From Prostheceraeus crozeri (Eukaryota; Platyhelminthes; Polycladida; Euryleptidae), in contig CAJQUW010016158.1 in NCBI GenBank assembly GCA_907163375.1, forward strand, positions 1 to 64,000: a stretch of 64,000 bases of DNA, read 5' to 3'. The notes beneath the pieces were generated by a model. It made no database searches. It was given only the letters and a program-made list of their open reading frames with translations, and was not told the DNA's origin. A program made the position numbers and the translations under genes. Shown here one piece after another: positions 53,601-64,000 of the stretch; the stretch's first letter is position 1, and each line of letters begins with the position of its first letter.

Positions 53601-55161
53601 AGTTAGAGGCTAGCTTCATGATGCCAGATATCTTCCCGCACACTTGTAGACCACATTTTGGTAGTCGAAGGTGAACATCGTGAGCATCGATAGAGATTTT
53701 AGATTCGGATGCAGTTGGAATATAGCTATCAAATGATTGTCGTTGTGGATGTCCAATACTTCTTTTCCATAGAATTCCACAGATACTTTTCGAGTAAGCG
53801 CAGACAAGGTGTGCTGTCAGGAACGTCTTTGCAGTATCTTTCTACCTTGTAGTAGGCTACGTCAGCTACGATGACTACATGTATATGGAGAGCTGAACGC
53901 TTTGATATTTCCAATTCTCGAAATATTTCACGCAGTGAAGAAATCCATTCTTGCACTGTCGTTATTAGTTTCTGTTACGTGGTATTCTGTGCTGCAAACC
54001 TCGTGTTGGCAATTGTTATAGCTTTGTAATCCTTCATCTCATCTTGTATTGTACGGTCATGTCTTTCAGACTAATCTGCAACATCGACATGTCATCACAA
54101 AATCCAGTTGATTTACTGTAATTGTTAATTGTTGGTCTTCGTTTCTTGAGAGGAGGAAGTCAGCGATAGGCAAGTTAGAGGCTAGCTTCATGATGCCAGA
54201 TATCTTCCCGCACACTTGTAGACCACATTTTGGTAGTCGAAGGTGAACATCGTGAGCATCGATAGAGATTTTAGATTCGGATGCAGTTGGAATATAGCTA
54301 TCAAATGATTGTCGTTGTGGATGTCCAATACTTCTTTTCCATAGAATTCCACAGATACTTTTCGAGTAAGCGCAGACAAGGTGTGCTGTCAGGAACGTCT
54401 TTGCAGTATCTTTCTACCTTGTAGTAGGCTACGTCCGCTACGATGACTACATGTATATGGAGAGCTGAACGCTTTGATATTTCCAATTCTCGAAATATTT
54501 CACGCAGTGAAGAAATCCATTCTTGCACTGTCGTTATTAGTTTCTGTTACGTGGTATTCTGTGCTGCAAACCTCGTGTTGGCAATTGTCATAGCTTTGTA
54601 ATCCTTCATCTCATCTTGTATTGTACGGTCATGTCTTTCAGACTAATCTGCAACATCGACATGTCATCACAAAATCCAGTTGATTTACTGTAATTGTTAA
54701 TTGTTGGTCTTCGTTTCTTGAGAGGAGGAAGTCAGCGATAGGCAAGTTAGAGGCTAGCTTCATGATGCCAGATATCTTCCCGCACACTTGTAGACCACAT
54801 TTTGGTAGTCGAAGGTGAACATCGTGAGCATCGATAGAGATTTTAGATTCGGATGCAGTTGGAATATAGCTATCAAATGATTGTCGTTGTGGATGTCCAA
54901 TACTTCTTTTCCATAGAATTCCACAGATACTTTTCGAGTAAGCGCAGACAAGGTGTGCTGTCAGGAACGTCTTTGCAGTATCTTTCTACCTTGTAGTAGG
55001 CTACGTCCACTACGATGACTACATGTATATGGAGAGCTGAACGCTTTGATATTTCCAATTCTCGAAATATTTCACGCAGTGAAGAAATCCATTCTTGCAC
55101 TGTCGTTATTAGTTTCTGTTACGTGGTATTCTGTGCTGCAAACCTCGTGTTGGCAATTGTC
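50586..55161 (-). repeat. Eight tandem 572-bp copies of an internal hAT transposase piece
   Basis: The array is exactly 8 x 572 bases with units starting at 50586, 51158, 51730, 52302, 52874, 53446, 54018 and 54590. On the minus strand each unit encodes DNHLIAIFQLHPNLKSLSML, which resembles the IAxxLHPxxKxL block of hAT transposases, and in another frame QEWISSLREIFRELEISKRS. 572 is not a multiple of three, so the array cannot encode a tandem protein. Units are nearly identical. Two linked variants separate them into types A (GTCAGC and TTGTTATAG) and B (GTCCGC and TTGTCATAG). Confidence 0.95.
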
Positions 55162-56475
55162 GATCCCTTGCTGTGTGGAAACAAAACGTAGATAGTTCAA
55201 CTTGTCCATGAAGTCTTGATCAATTTTCTCATCCGCAAAGTTCAAAATGTTCGATCCGTATCCGCGCGGATGCAGATTGTCCACCCTTGTTATGTAGCCC
55301 TGTCAGTGCACCCTTGAAACAGTCTGCAAGACGAAACGCGTCCGGTTATTTTAACTTTCAACGGAATAAAACCTCGTGACATGAAAAGGGAGTGAATCAA
55401 TTTTTGATTTTGATCTGACAATATGAAGTTAATAAAGAACCTCCCGTTCAGTCACCTAATGAAGTAATTTGAACAAAATTATGGTCAGTACTCTATTATA
55501 TGCAATGATGATGTTTATCATCAGGCTTTTCATCAAATGTCTCTGAAAACAATGTACGTGTATGTTATGCATAAAATTCAGCATCTCGAAAATAGCGGTT
55601 ATTTCAGAGACACAGAGAGTTTTCTAATTTAATTCAGTCACTGCGCACAAATCATGGCGAAGAGTTAACTCGGGCTCTGATGATATCCCTCTGCAACGCG
55701 GTTCTAGATGTCTCGATACGAGTTATCTCGGGTTCAGTGAAATTCGGTAGGTACATGAAAAGTTCATATGGGCCTATTGAACGAATTCAACCGAAACTTA
55801 TTACGAGCCGGTAAGTTGAAACATAGCCGCTCAATAGTTTAATAGTGATGTCTTGATATCTATGCGCGTTCAACCAAGCATTGATTTCTAGCTGTGAAAA
55901 GCTAAATTACATAGACCAAAGTACGTGTAACATTTTGACATAAACATTAAAAGTGCTTTCATCGTGCGTCATATTTTTGAGCAAAGTCATTGCATTTCCT
56001 AAAGGATAACGAAAAACAAAATTGTTTTAATTGAATATGATTTATACAAAATGATTTTCACCACTGCTCAGGGGTCAGATTCGACACATCGTTTAGTGCA
56101 TTGAGGTAAATATAGAACAATTTGAATACAATTATGTGGGAAAGGATTCCGTTAAAGTAGGTAGATACTTTCTGTTGATGACAAACTTCTCTCAATTTCT
56201 CCATCCATCTCGTGACTATGGGAAATTGCAGTGTACAGTGGGCAAGAAAATTGGGTCTGCATAATAGAGGGAAGGAAATTTATGCAGGTTTATGAGTACC
56301 AGCGGGAGAAGGGGCGAAGCAATGTGCAATTATCTGAGTAAAACATGATTTAACGGCGATTATTGTTTAACGATTATTATGGTCGTTGCAATTGGCAAAT
56401 GTTTTCAACGAATTATAAAACTTGATAAAAACTAAACGATCAAGTCAGTAGAGAAATAATTTGTAGGCATGCAGC
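55162..56475. other. hAT upstream edge and unassigned spacer
   Basis: The first 125 bases encode a minus-strand segment (ILNFADEKIDQDFMDKLNYL) that runs into the array and may be the next part of the hAT gene. From 55,300 to 56,475 I see only AT-rich spacer, part of which is likely the 3' UTR of the minus-strand host gene. Confidence 0.4.
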
Positions 56476-57695
56476 TCAGAAATCCGTGTCATCATTTTTC
56501 CATATAACAGACAACACTTCGGCATTTTTGGCCTGATCATCAGCGATGAGAACTCGTGTAATAACTTCATATGACAAATTTCCAGTCTGACTGCTTCTAT
56601 CATGTGACACTGATGAACCAGAAAGTCGAGTCTGGCTCTGCTGTGAGGACTGTTGCAAAACAATTTGTGTACCACGATCGAAGGTGTTATCGATGTATTT
56701 TTGAATTCCCCTATCCCTTAGCTTTCGGGGCTCAGTCTCAGTGAATTTGTTGAAGCTTAAAGCTTGATTTGTCTGTGTTTGTTTCAATAATTGCCCCAAC
56801 CCAGACTCAGTTTGCACAGAGGCACTCTCTACAGATTTCTGATACACGACAAGTGAGTCCATCACAGTCTTCTTCACTGTTTGAGTTGACCGAGTTGAAG
56901 GAATGATATCATGTATTCCTGTTTGCACATCAGTTTGCATTTGTGTGTCTTTGCTTATATATCCAGAGTCCGTTTGAGTCGATTGTTGTTCGATAATCGC
57001 TCCGTTATATTGCACCAATGTCTCGCTTATTTGATGCACTGACGAAGCTTTATCTGGAATAAGATATTCATCAGGTCTATCTGATTTAGAATTGCTAGTG
57101 TCATCAGTCTGTGACCAACTTGCCGCTTTGGCAAGCGATAAGGCAGTTTGAGCAAATGAATCGCATGTAGGCCTACCACTGCTCCATTGTGACGAAGGAG
57201 GAGGAGCAGACCTCAGTCTTTGAGAATCAGCTCTAACAACGAAGTCATCATCTGAATCCTCCATTAACCAGTTCTCATCGACTTTGCGCGATTTACTGTC
57301 AGAAGACAATTTCAATTTCCATTCCGAATCTCGAGAATAGGGTTGAATTTCAAAGTACCGGACTGAATACTCGCCTAAATTGTGAGTTTCAGTTTCAACA
57401 TTCTCCGATATCATAATAGTTTTAGTAGAGCTAAAGATTGTTCCTTCCGACACTTCGACATCTACAGATATTGGCATTTTGTTGGTCATTTCAGCGGTGT
57501 TGACGAATTTTTCCGAATACCCATGATAGTGATATGATTGCGGCAGATTCCAGTAGAGTCGAGAAACTAATTTTCCGCGACTGGAACTGGGATACGATTC
57601 ATCCAATATATCTGAAGCAATTGATGAAGACGATCCATTTGATGATAAACTCAAACGATGGAAAAGCTTTTCTACATCTGTTTGGTTTCTTAGCC
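56476..57695 (-). CDS. Terminal exon of an unrecognised host gene
   Basis: A long minus-strand frame with a clean splice acceptor (TTCTTCATTATTTTCAG before GCTAAGAAACC) near 57,696 and a stop at 56,476, giving about 406 codons. The protein is Ser-rich and charged. It has an acidic block (EDSDDDFVVRAD), a Ser/Pro linker (SAPPPSSQWSSGRP), and at least nine copies of an S/T-x-Q-T type motif (STQTDSG, TQMQTDVQTG, STQTVKK, SVQTESG, RSSQTGN). Such repeats can be kinase or scaffold-binding sites, though this is inference. Normal codon use and no transposon motif argue for a true gene whose earlier exons lie to the right or beyond the Gypsy element. I do not recognise it. Confidence 0.7.
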
Positions 57696-57749
57696 TGAAA
57701 ATAATGAAGAAAAGACATCTTAGATCAACAAAATTCATGACTGTCAAGA

Positions 57750-58135
57750 ATTTAGGAACATTTTTCAGAATGAATCGAATGACCCGTGCCGCAGTTTCTC
57801 AAATAGATCCCGCGGTTATTTTTAATTTCTTGAACATTTACGCACAGTCAACTTAAAGGTGCAGTTCGGTCAAATTTTCAGCCTTGTCTCAATAGCTTCG
57901 TCTTTGCATAATAGTCAATCTAGCGAACTTTGACGCACTTCTGATTCCTCAGTTAGCCGCAATCATCAACTTTAGGAGACGAGATGACGTCACATCTGCC
58001 AGTGATCTGATACGCTACTGTCAGCGTGCTAGGTGACGAATCAGTTAGGCGCAAGAGGATCAACGAAAAGGGAGAAAATGGAATGTAGGAAATGCGAGAT
58101 ATAAAGTCATTGACAGCCCGACTGGAATCTTTACA
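57750..58135. other. Intron or spacer
   Basis: This stretch probably holds intron sequence of the host gene. I see no coding signal. Confidence 0.4.
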
Positions 58136-58708
58136 TGTTTTGCTGGATTAATCCGGCGCGCCGGCGCGCTCGATAAGCGATATTTTCTAAAAATAGAACA
58201 TATCCCGGCGCGCCAGCGCGCCGGGATCCTGGAATTTCTATAAATAGCGCACTTCCCGGCGCGCTTTGGCCTATGATGAAGTACATTTTAGGATACTAAC
58301 GGAGTAGTAACAAACAGTATATTGTAGAGAGTACTCAATTATAGTGATCAAAAAATATAAATACTACTGTTAAGTAACGAACACGGTTAAAGGGGAAATG
58401 AAGCACTTTTGCATGTTATCATCAAATCACCAGTTTAATCCTGCATTGAAAATCGAAAACGCGAGTTTAATCCGATGCCTGTGAGGCGAGATATGTGTCA
58501 TTTACCGCCGGAGTCGCTATGGTCTAGCATTAGTATGGTGTTTATGATTTAAACAATTATGTTTGTTTGTCTACACTAATGAATTATTTTCATTAACTGT
58601 AATGTGATTTAATATAGACTTTCAGAATATTGCGAACTGAAAAAATTCGAAGCTTTTTACTTTTGTCATGTATACTAAATAATACTATACAATATAATAC
58701 AAAACATA
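58136..58708 (+). repeat. Possible 5' LTR of the Gypsy element
   Basis: The stretch begins TGTTTTGCTGG and ends AAAACA just before a primer-site-like TTGGCGACGAGGATG at 58,712. It contains CTATAAATAGC (about 58,240) as a likely TATA box, and three GC-rich palindromic blocks of CGGCGCGCC (58,154-58,260). Without the 3' LTR in the window the limits are not certain. Confidence 0.4.
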
Positions 58709-61700
58709 ATATTGGCGACGAGGATGTCGAAATTATTTACTAAGTTCTTCTGTTTTTGCTTTACTATTCGATTAATAAAATTTTAAACCCTTAGGTTTAT
58801 AAATTTTACTTACTTGAGAACTTAGGCTAGACTTAGTTTCTTTTTCTGAATTTTGTTGACATGGCCAGTGTTATTACGGGTATTCCAGCGCCCACTCCTT
58901 TTCTCCATTCTCCTGGTGAGCCTCCCATTGCGTGGGATACATGGATTAGGACTTATGATAATTACTTGCTAGCCTGGGTCTTGACGCTTCTAAGGAAGAG
59001 CCCAGGTGCAGGGCATTACTGATTTCTTGTTTGGGTCCAGAAGGACAAAGGATTTTATACACATTTGACAGTTCCGATGTCAGTATGTTGTCTGATTTAA
59101 AGAAATCAATGCATAGCTATTTTGTTGGTACCACATCAAAGTGGACTCATAGATTGAAATTCAAAGAGAGGAAGCCGAAGCAAGGTGAAAGTATTGAGAG
59201 TTTTACTTCTGACTTACGTCAGATTGCTTCCAGCTGCGATTTCAAGGTCAGTAAGGATCCGCTTAATGAGCCGTTGTTGGGACAGCTCATTATCGGTGTC
59301 CAAGACAATAGGGTCAGAGAGAAGCTATTACTGCAGGATGATAGTAAATTGACTTTTGCAAAGGCAGTTGAAATTGCGAAAGAGTATGAACGCGTAGCGC
59401 AGGAAAGTTCAACTCTCAGGACTCATAACTCTTCGAGTCACAACGCTTTTCACATCCGCTCTAGGCAACGCGAACGAAACACGCCTAACCGTGAAGGCAA
59501 TAGGAATTCGTGGCGCACGCCTAACCGTGAAGGCAATAGGAATTCGTGGCGCACGCCAAATTCAAGTAAGCCTAATACCGGTACCGGATCCTCACCACCA
59601 CGTACATGTTACAGATGCGGCTGAGATAAACACGTAGCTACTTATGAGAATTGTTTTGCAAGGAACAAGACTTGCAACTACTGCAAAAAAGGTTGGACAT
59701 GTTTCTAAGGTATGCAGCAGCCGTCCTAGAAGTCAATCAAATCCAGGTTACAACCGTTCAAGCACCCCGAGTAATTTTCACAGAAGGCAGTCGAGAGGAA
59801 AGAACTTCAGAGTTAATGAAATCTCACATGAACAGAATGATGATTCCACCGTATGTTGCATTACGATTTGTAGTCTTGAGAATCCAAATAAAGATGAGAA
59901 GTTTTCCTCTACGTTGGTTGTTCATGACAAAGCTCTTACGGGTATACTCGATACTGGTTGCTAATTAATATTATTCCAGATCATGTATTAGCTGATTTGT
60001 GTTCACAGAATAAAATTGATGATTCTTTACAAGCTTGCTCGATGAGAGTGTTTACTTATACTGGTGAGAGAGTGAAAGTCATAGGCAGGATTGAATTACG
60101 TTGCACTTCTCGAGATGGATTAGAAAGTTCTACTGTACCATTTGTGGTTGTGACACTTAAGGACAAAGATGTTTTGTTTGGTCGTGATCTGCTCCGACGT
60201 TTTCAGAGTGTCAGGAAAGATCTTTGGGATCTTCTCACTACTAATTCCAAATCGATTTGCCATGTTAGTGATAGTCATGTCTCTTCACAACCTGTTTTGT
60301 CTACGTCTCATGTATCTCCTAGTTCTACTGCTACCCCTACGTCTCATGTCATCTCTGTTACTCCTACCACTGTGTCAGTTGCGTCCTCTGCTTCCGATTT
60401 TCATGTTCCTCGTACACTTCAGTCGTTGTCATCTCCTCAGTCTAGCTCAGTCGCTCAGTCTAATTCAGTTTTGCATGCCAGCTCCATTTCACAGTCAAGT
60501 TCTACTGCTCAGTCAAGTCAGTCCGTTGTTCCTTTGTCTCAGTCCAGTCCAGTTTTTCAGTCTGCTTCAGATGCTCAGCTCAGTTCCGGTACTCAGTCGT
60601 CTCACGCTGATCGCACTGCTGCGATATGCTCTACTCCTGCTTCTCATGCAGATGGTACCGTTCTTGGATGTATCAAAGGCTATATTCACAAAGTTCGCAT
60701 TAACCCTGATGTTAAGCCTGTACGACAGTCCTTGAGACAGATCCCGTTTTCTATCCGAGACCAAGTTAGCAATGAAGTCCAGAGGTTACTCTCAGCTGAT
60801 GTCATTGAGAGAGTAGATGCTTCCGAATGGATATCGAATCTTGTTATAGTACAGAAAGCGAACGGCAAAATGAGAATTTGTGTTGATTTGCGCGCTGCGA
60901 ATCAAGCTGTCATTGTTGATGGGTACCCAATACCAAGAGTTGAAGAACTGATGAGTTCGATGAAAGGTTCATGTACTTTCTCTAAGCTTGATTTATCTGA
61001 AGCTTACTTGCAACTTACTTTACACGAAGATAGCAGAGACCGCACCACATTCATAGTACCCGATGGCTTGTTCCGCTTTAAGCGATGTCCTTTGGCTTAG
61101 CCTCATGTCCCTCTGCATCCCAGTCAGTGATGTCAAAAATTTTGAAAGGTATTGATGGAGTCGCATGCTATCTAGATGACGTGTTGGTTTCTGGTCCTTC
61201 AACTGACATTCACAATCAGCGATTGAATGCTGCTTTGAAGCGTTTGGCAGAACACAATGTTAAGCTTAACGAGTCGAAGTGTTTGCTTGGTGTCAGCAAG
61301 ATTACGTATTTAGGACACGATGTTGATCAAACCCTCAGGTGAGAAGGTGAAAGCTTTAATACAGTCTCCTAGTCCGTCTTCTTTTGGTGAGCTGCGTACC
61401 ACACTTGGTGCATTTGGGTAGTACGCGAAGCATATTTCAAATTTCTCTACTTCGGTAGAACCATTACGTGAGTTGATGAATTCATCTCATTTTACATGGT
61501 CTCACGAAGCACAGGTCACTTTTGACAAGATGAAGTCTCTGATTAGTAATAGTACAGCTTTAGCACCATTTGATTTTAGTCTTCCAGTCGTTGTCTCCAC
61601 AGATGCCTCTAATGTCGGCTTAGGAGCCACATTATCCATCATCGATCCCATTCTTGGAAAGCGCACTGTCGAATTTGCTTCGAGAAGATTGTCCGAATCA

Positions 61701-62316
61701 GAAAGGAAATTTTCTACTACAGAGAAAGAGAGTTTGGCGTTAGTCTGGGCATGCGAGAGATGGAGGCCATACTTACTTGGTAGACGATTTGTATTGGAAA
61801 CCGACCACGAGCCATTGAGAATGATATTTTCCCGCAAAGGTTTTGATAGGATGAGTTTGCGTTTGGCGAGGTGGGCCACAAGATTGATGGCATTCAACTT
61901 TGATGTACAGTACAAGAGAGGCTGTGACAATACTATTCCTGACTACTGTTCTCGATTTCCGGTAGAAGATATGGTGTACTTTTTGTCAGATGATACAGAT
62001 GATGATGATGTTATAATTAGTTCCATCACAATTCAGACCTTTGAAGCTTCTTGCGAACAATGTCCAGACCTCTTGCGAATCCGTCATTTCATTGAAACCA
62101 GATAGCCAAATAAGAAAGATATTCCCGCTGAATTACGTCCCTTCTATCTTATCCAAAATGAATTGTCAGTCCACAAGCATCAGATTTTACGTGGTCTACG
62201 AGTTGTCGTCCCTGTGTCTTTGAGAAATGATTTGATCGATTTGGCTCATGAATCTCATATGGGTATTCAGAGAACAAAATCACGATTACGTTCGATGTAT
62301 TGGTGGCCGGCAGTAG
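58136..62316 (+). mobile_element. Ty3/Gypsy LTR retrotransposon (fossil)
   Basis: In order: possible LTR, primer site (58,712), gag from about 58,861 with a Cys-His zinc-knuckle region (around 59,600-59,700), an aspartic protease-like region, reverse transcriptase (RICVDLRAANQAVIVDGYPIP and YLDDVLVSG), RNase H (VVVSTDASNVGLGATLS), and the start of integrase (AHESHMGIQRTKSRLRSMYW). The order RT-RNase H-integrase defines Ty3/Gypsy. A Ser/Gln-rich stretch of about 120 codons (60,280-60,620) sits between protease and RT. The element is broken, with several disruptions, and its 3' part is replaced by GC-rich repeats. I infer moderate to old age. Confidence 0.9.
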
Positions 62317-62362
62317 TAAGTAAAACTCCACTTCTGGACCGCGCAAGATGGCCGCCGTCGCT

Positions 62363-62520
62363 GACGTCCCCCCCTCCTGTCCGTCGTGTCGGTCGTGGTG
62401 TACCGTCGTGTTGCTTCGAGTCTGACGTCCCCCCCCTCCTGTCCGTCGAGTCGGTCGTGGTGTACCGCCGTGTTGCTTCGAGTCTGACGTCCCCCCTCCC
62501 CCCTCTGGCCGGCCGTCGTA
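62363..62520. repeat. GC-rich minisatellite, 61-62-bp period
   Basis: Two full copies and one partial copy of a unit with GACGTCCCCCC, CTGTCCGTCG and GTGTTGCTTCGAGTCT follow the Gypsy end. Long frames here on both strands come from the repeat. Confidence 0.85.
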
Positions 62521-62584
62521 GCGCGCGGTGATGTGCTGTCCAGGTTGGCGTGGTGTGCCGGCCAGGTTGGGAGGGTGGACTGTC

Positions 62585-63500
62585 GTAGCTCACCTGAAAA
62601 AGTCCTAAGTGTCAGAGTGGCTTTGTATGGGTAAAATTTTGAAAATTTTCCAAAGTGTGTCATTTCGACCTGGGACCTTCACCAAAACATTTTTCATCAA
62701 ATTTCACTGACCCCCCCCCCCCGATAGCGATCTTCTAACTTTGGTTCTAGTGGACGGATTTTGTCTTACAGCTACTCATTCGAAAGAGGAGAAAAAACTG
62801 CTCGGTGACATTTTTTGTTGCGAGTCAATCGGACCAGCCGTTCAAAAGTTAGAGATGTTACAAGATTTTAGGTCGGAGCTCACCTGAAAAAATCCTAAGT
62901 GTCAGAGTTACTTTGTATGGACAAAATTTTGAAAATTTTCCAAACTGTGGCATTTCGACCTGGGACCTTTACCAAAACATTTTTCATCAAATTTCACTGA
63001 CCCCCCCCTCGGGAGAGCTAGCTTCGATCTTGGCTTCCAGTGGACGGATTTTGTCGTGCAATAGCTCGTTTGAAAGCTAAGAGTGAGACAAATTCAGTGA
63101 AAGAATCGGCTTGTTCATATCTGTCTTCGTTTAGATGTGAGACACCATTTAAGATTTGGGAGATTGGCGAAAAAACGACAGAGTTAGAATTTTGGTCGTT
63201 TTGGGCTGTAGCGCCAAAACGAACCATCGGATGGGAAAACGGACGCCAGATTCGGATTCAGCGTGAAATTCTGCATCGGTATGGTGAGTTTCAAGTCAAT
63301 CGGATAGAAAAAGTTTCGCTGACGTCCCCCCCCCTCGGCACCGATCTTCCAACTTTGGTTCTAGAGATCGTAGAAAGTCGTGCAATAGCTCGTTTGAAAG
63401 CTAAGAGTGAGACAAATTCAGTGAAAGAATCGGCTTGTTCATATCTGTCTTCGTTTAGATGTGAGACGCCATTTAAGATTTTGGGAGATTGACGAAAAAC
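62585..63500. repeat. Two pairs of tandem duplications with poly-C tracts
   Basis: The first pair, AGCTCACCTGAAAAA then TCCTAAGTGTCAGAGT, occurs at about 62,587 and 62,878. The second pair, GCAATAGCTCGTTTGAAAGC then GAGACAAATTCAGTGAAAGA, occurs at about 63,057 and 63,381. Poly-C runs (8-13 bases) after CACTGA or TGACGT recur through the region. I see no gene. Confidence 0.8.
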
Positions 63501-63596
63501 GACAGAGTTAGAATTTCCCAAGAAACAGCTCCAGCGGGCGAATGAAGGCTCGGATTGGTAAACGGAGGCCAGATTTGGAATCAGCTTGATGGTATT

Positions 63597-63650
63597 GTCC
63601 AATGAGGATCATCATCCAATGAGAATCAAGCATTTCTTGATAAATAGCGA
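63597..63650 (+). promoter_or_regulatory. CCAAT and TATA elements of a downstream gene
   Basis: Two CCAATGAG boxes (about 63,599 and 63,617) precede a TATA-like TTGATAAATAGC (about 63,637-63,648). A start site near 63,675 would give a 70-base leader before the ATG at 63,741. Confidence 0.45.
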
Positions 63651-63740
63651 GCCTTCCACAGTGAGAATCATTCCATCGTTGAATCACACGAGTGACGGAC
63701 GCACATTTTCTCTCTCTCTCTATTCTATTATCCAACTAAA

Positions 63741-64000
63741 ATGGTAAGTCGCTACTTTCCTCCCTCTCCTCCCTTGAACGTAAACTTAATACAATCTTTT
63801 TCATTTTCAGGCATCTACTCCATCTGCTGCACTAGTAGGACAAAATGGCGGTCAAACGTTACAAGGTTCGCTACGATCAGATCATCTACAACTGAGGCCA
63901 GTGGAAGAAACAACCAAGGTACATAATCCTACACCGCTACAGCGTAAATTTAAACAAGTCTTGCGTTATGACGATCATAGCGTAGTACTCCAAACGGGAA
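63741..64000 (+). CDS. Start of a spliced gene, first coding exon is only ATG (partial)
   Basis: ATG at 63,741-63,743 is followed at once by the donor GTAAGT. A pyrimidine-rich acceptor (TTTTTCATTTTCAG) ends at 63,810. Joining them keeps one open frame from exon 2 (63,811) to the window end, beginning M-ASTPSAALVGQNGGQTLQG and continuing through RPVEETTKVHNPTPLQRKF for about 64 codons. A possible donor within it (ACCAAG/GTACAT at about 63,919) could end exon 2 earlier. The product is polar, with no motif that I know. The promoter elements upstream support a real gene. The intron is 67 bases. Confidence 0.5.

Noticed and set aside
50586-55161. CRISPR-like array or a tandem gene family
   Set aside because: Units are 572 bp without spacers, and the repeated 63- and 75-codon frames are pieces of one transposase in shifting frames.
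62267-62663. Overlapping minus-strand frames of more than 100 codons
   Set aside because: They come from GC-rich minisatellite units and lack any protein-like motif.

Overview
This is a gene-poor, transposon-rich stretch of nuclear DNA from an invertebrate animal. It has vertebrate-type TTAGGG repeats, GT-AG introns with short lengths, C2H2/Polinton, Penelope, CR1-like, pogo, piggyBac, hAT and Ty3/Gypsy elements side by side, and no operons or bacterial signals. A marine deuterostome or lophotrochozoan fits best; I cannot name the species.

Region by region. (1) 1-13,250: Polinton/Maverick A, left end outside the window. It holds packaging ATPase, integrase with chromodomain, penton-like and major capsid proteins, core-like basic protein, adenain-type protease and a protein-primed-type DNA polymerase B. 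It is broken in many places. (2) 13,348-18,660: a compact cluster whose origin is unclear. It contains a spliced gene that I could rebuild from splice signals (seven coding exons, all phase 0, plus a 5' UTR exon with a TATA box), an interstitial telomere array, and a divergent pair of small single-exon genes. Its TATA boxes resemble those of Polinton A, so it may be cargo of that element. (3) 18,900-22,080: a minisatellite, an orphan LINE ORF1, and a foldback repeat.

(4) 22,088-42,498: Polinton B, complete end to end, with a 6-bp target duplication (TTTATA), AG/CT termini and about 396-bp terminal inverted repeats of roughly 99% identity. It is very AT-rich and belongs to a different lineage from A. 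Its integrase gene carries a parvovirus-like phospholipase A2 segment at its N-terminal side. Its genes and spacers are sprinkled with at least fourteen small GC-rich palindromes, most of them double hairpins of one shared design, several read in frame as a repeated peptide. I regard these as the most interesting signal in the window. A deleted piggyBac sits in its left terminal repeat, and a truncated LINE and a Penelope scrap sit in its left arm.

(5) 42,500-50,340: mostly unassigned DNA, with a pogo/Tigger-type inverted-repeat element that contains a truncated Penelope-like retroelement. (6) 50,348-55,161: a hAT transposase relic in which one internal 572-bp piece has been amplified to exactly eight tandem copies. 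(7) 56,476-57,696: the terminal exon of an unrecognised host gene. (8) about 58,136-62,316: a broken Ty3/Gypsy element, followed by GC-rich minisatellites and duplicated repeats, and at 63,741 the start of a second likely host gene whose first coding exon is only the ATG.
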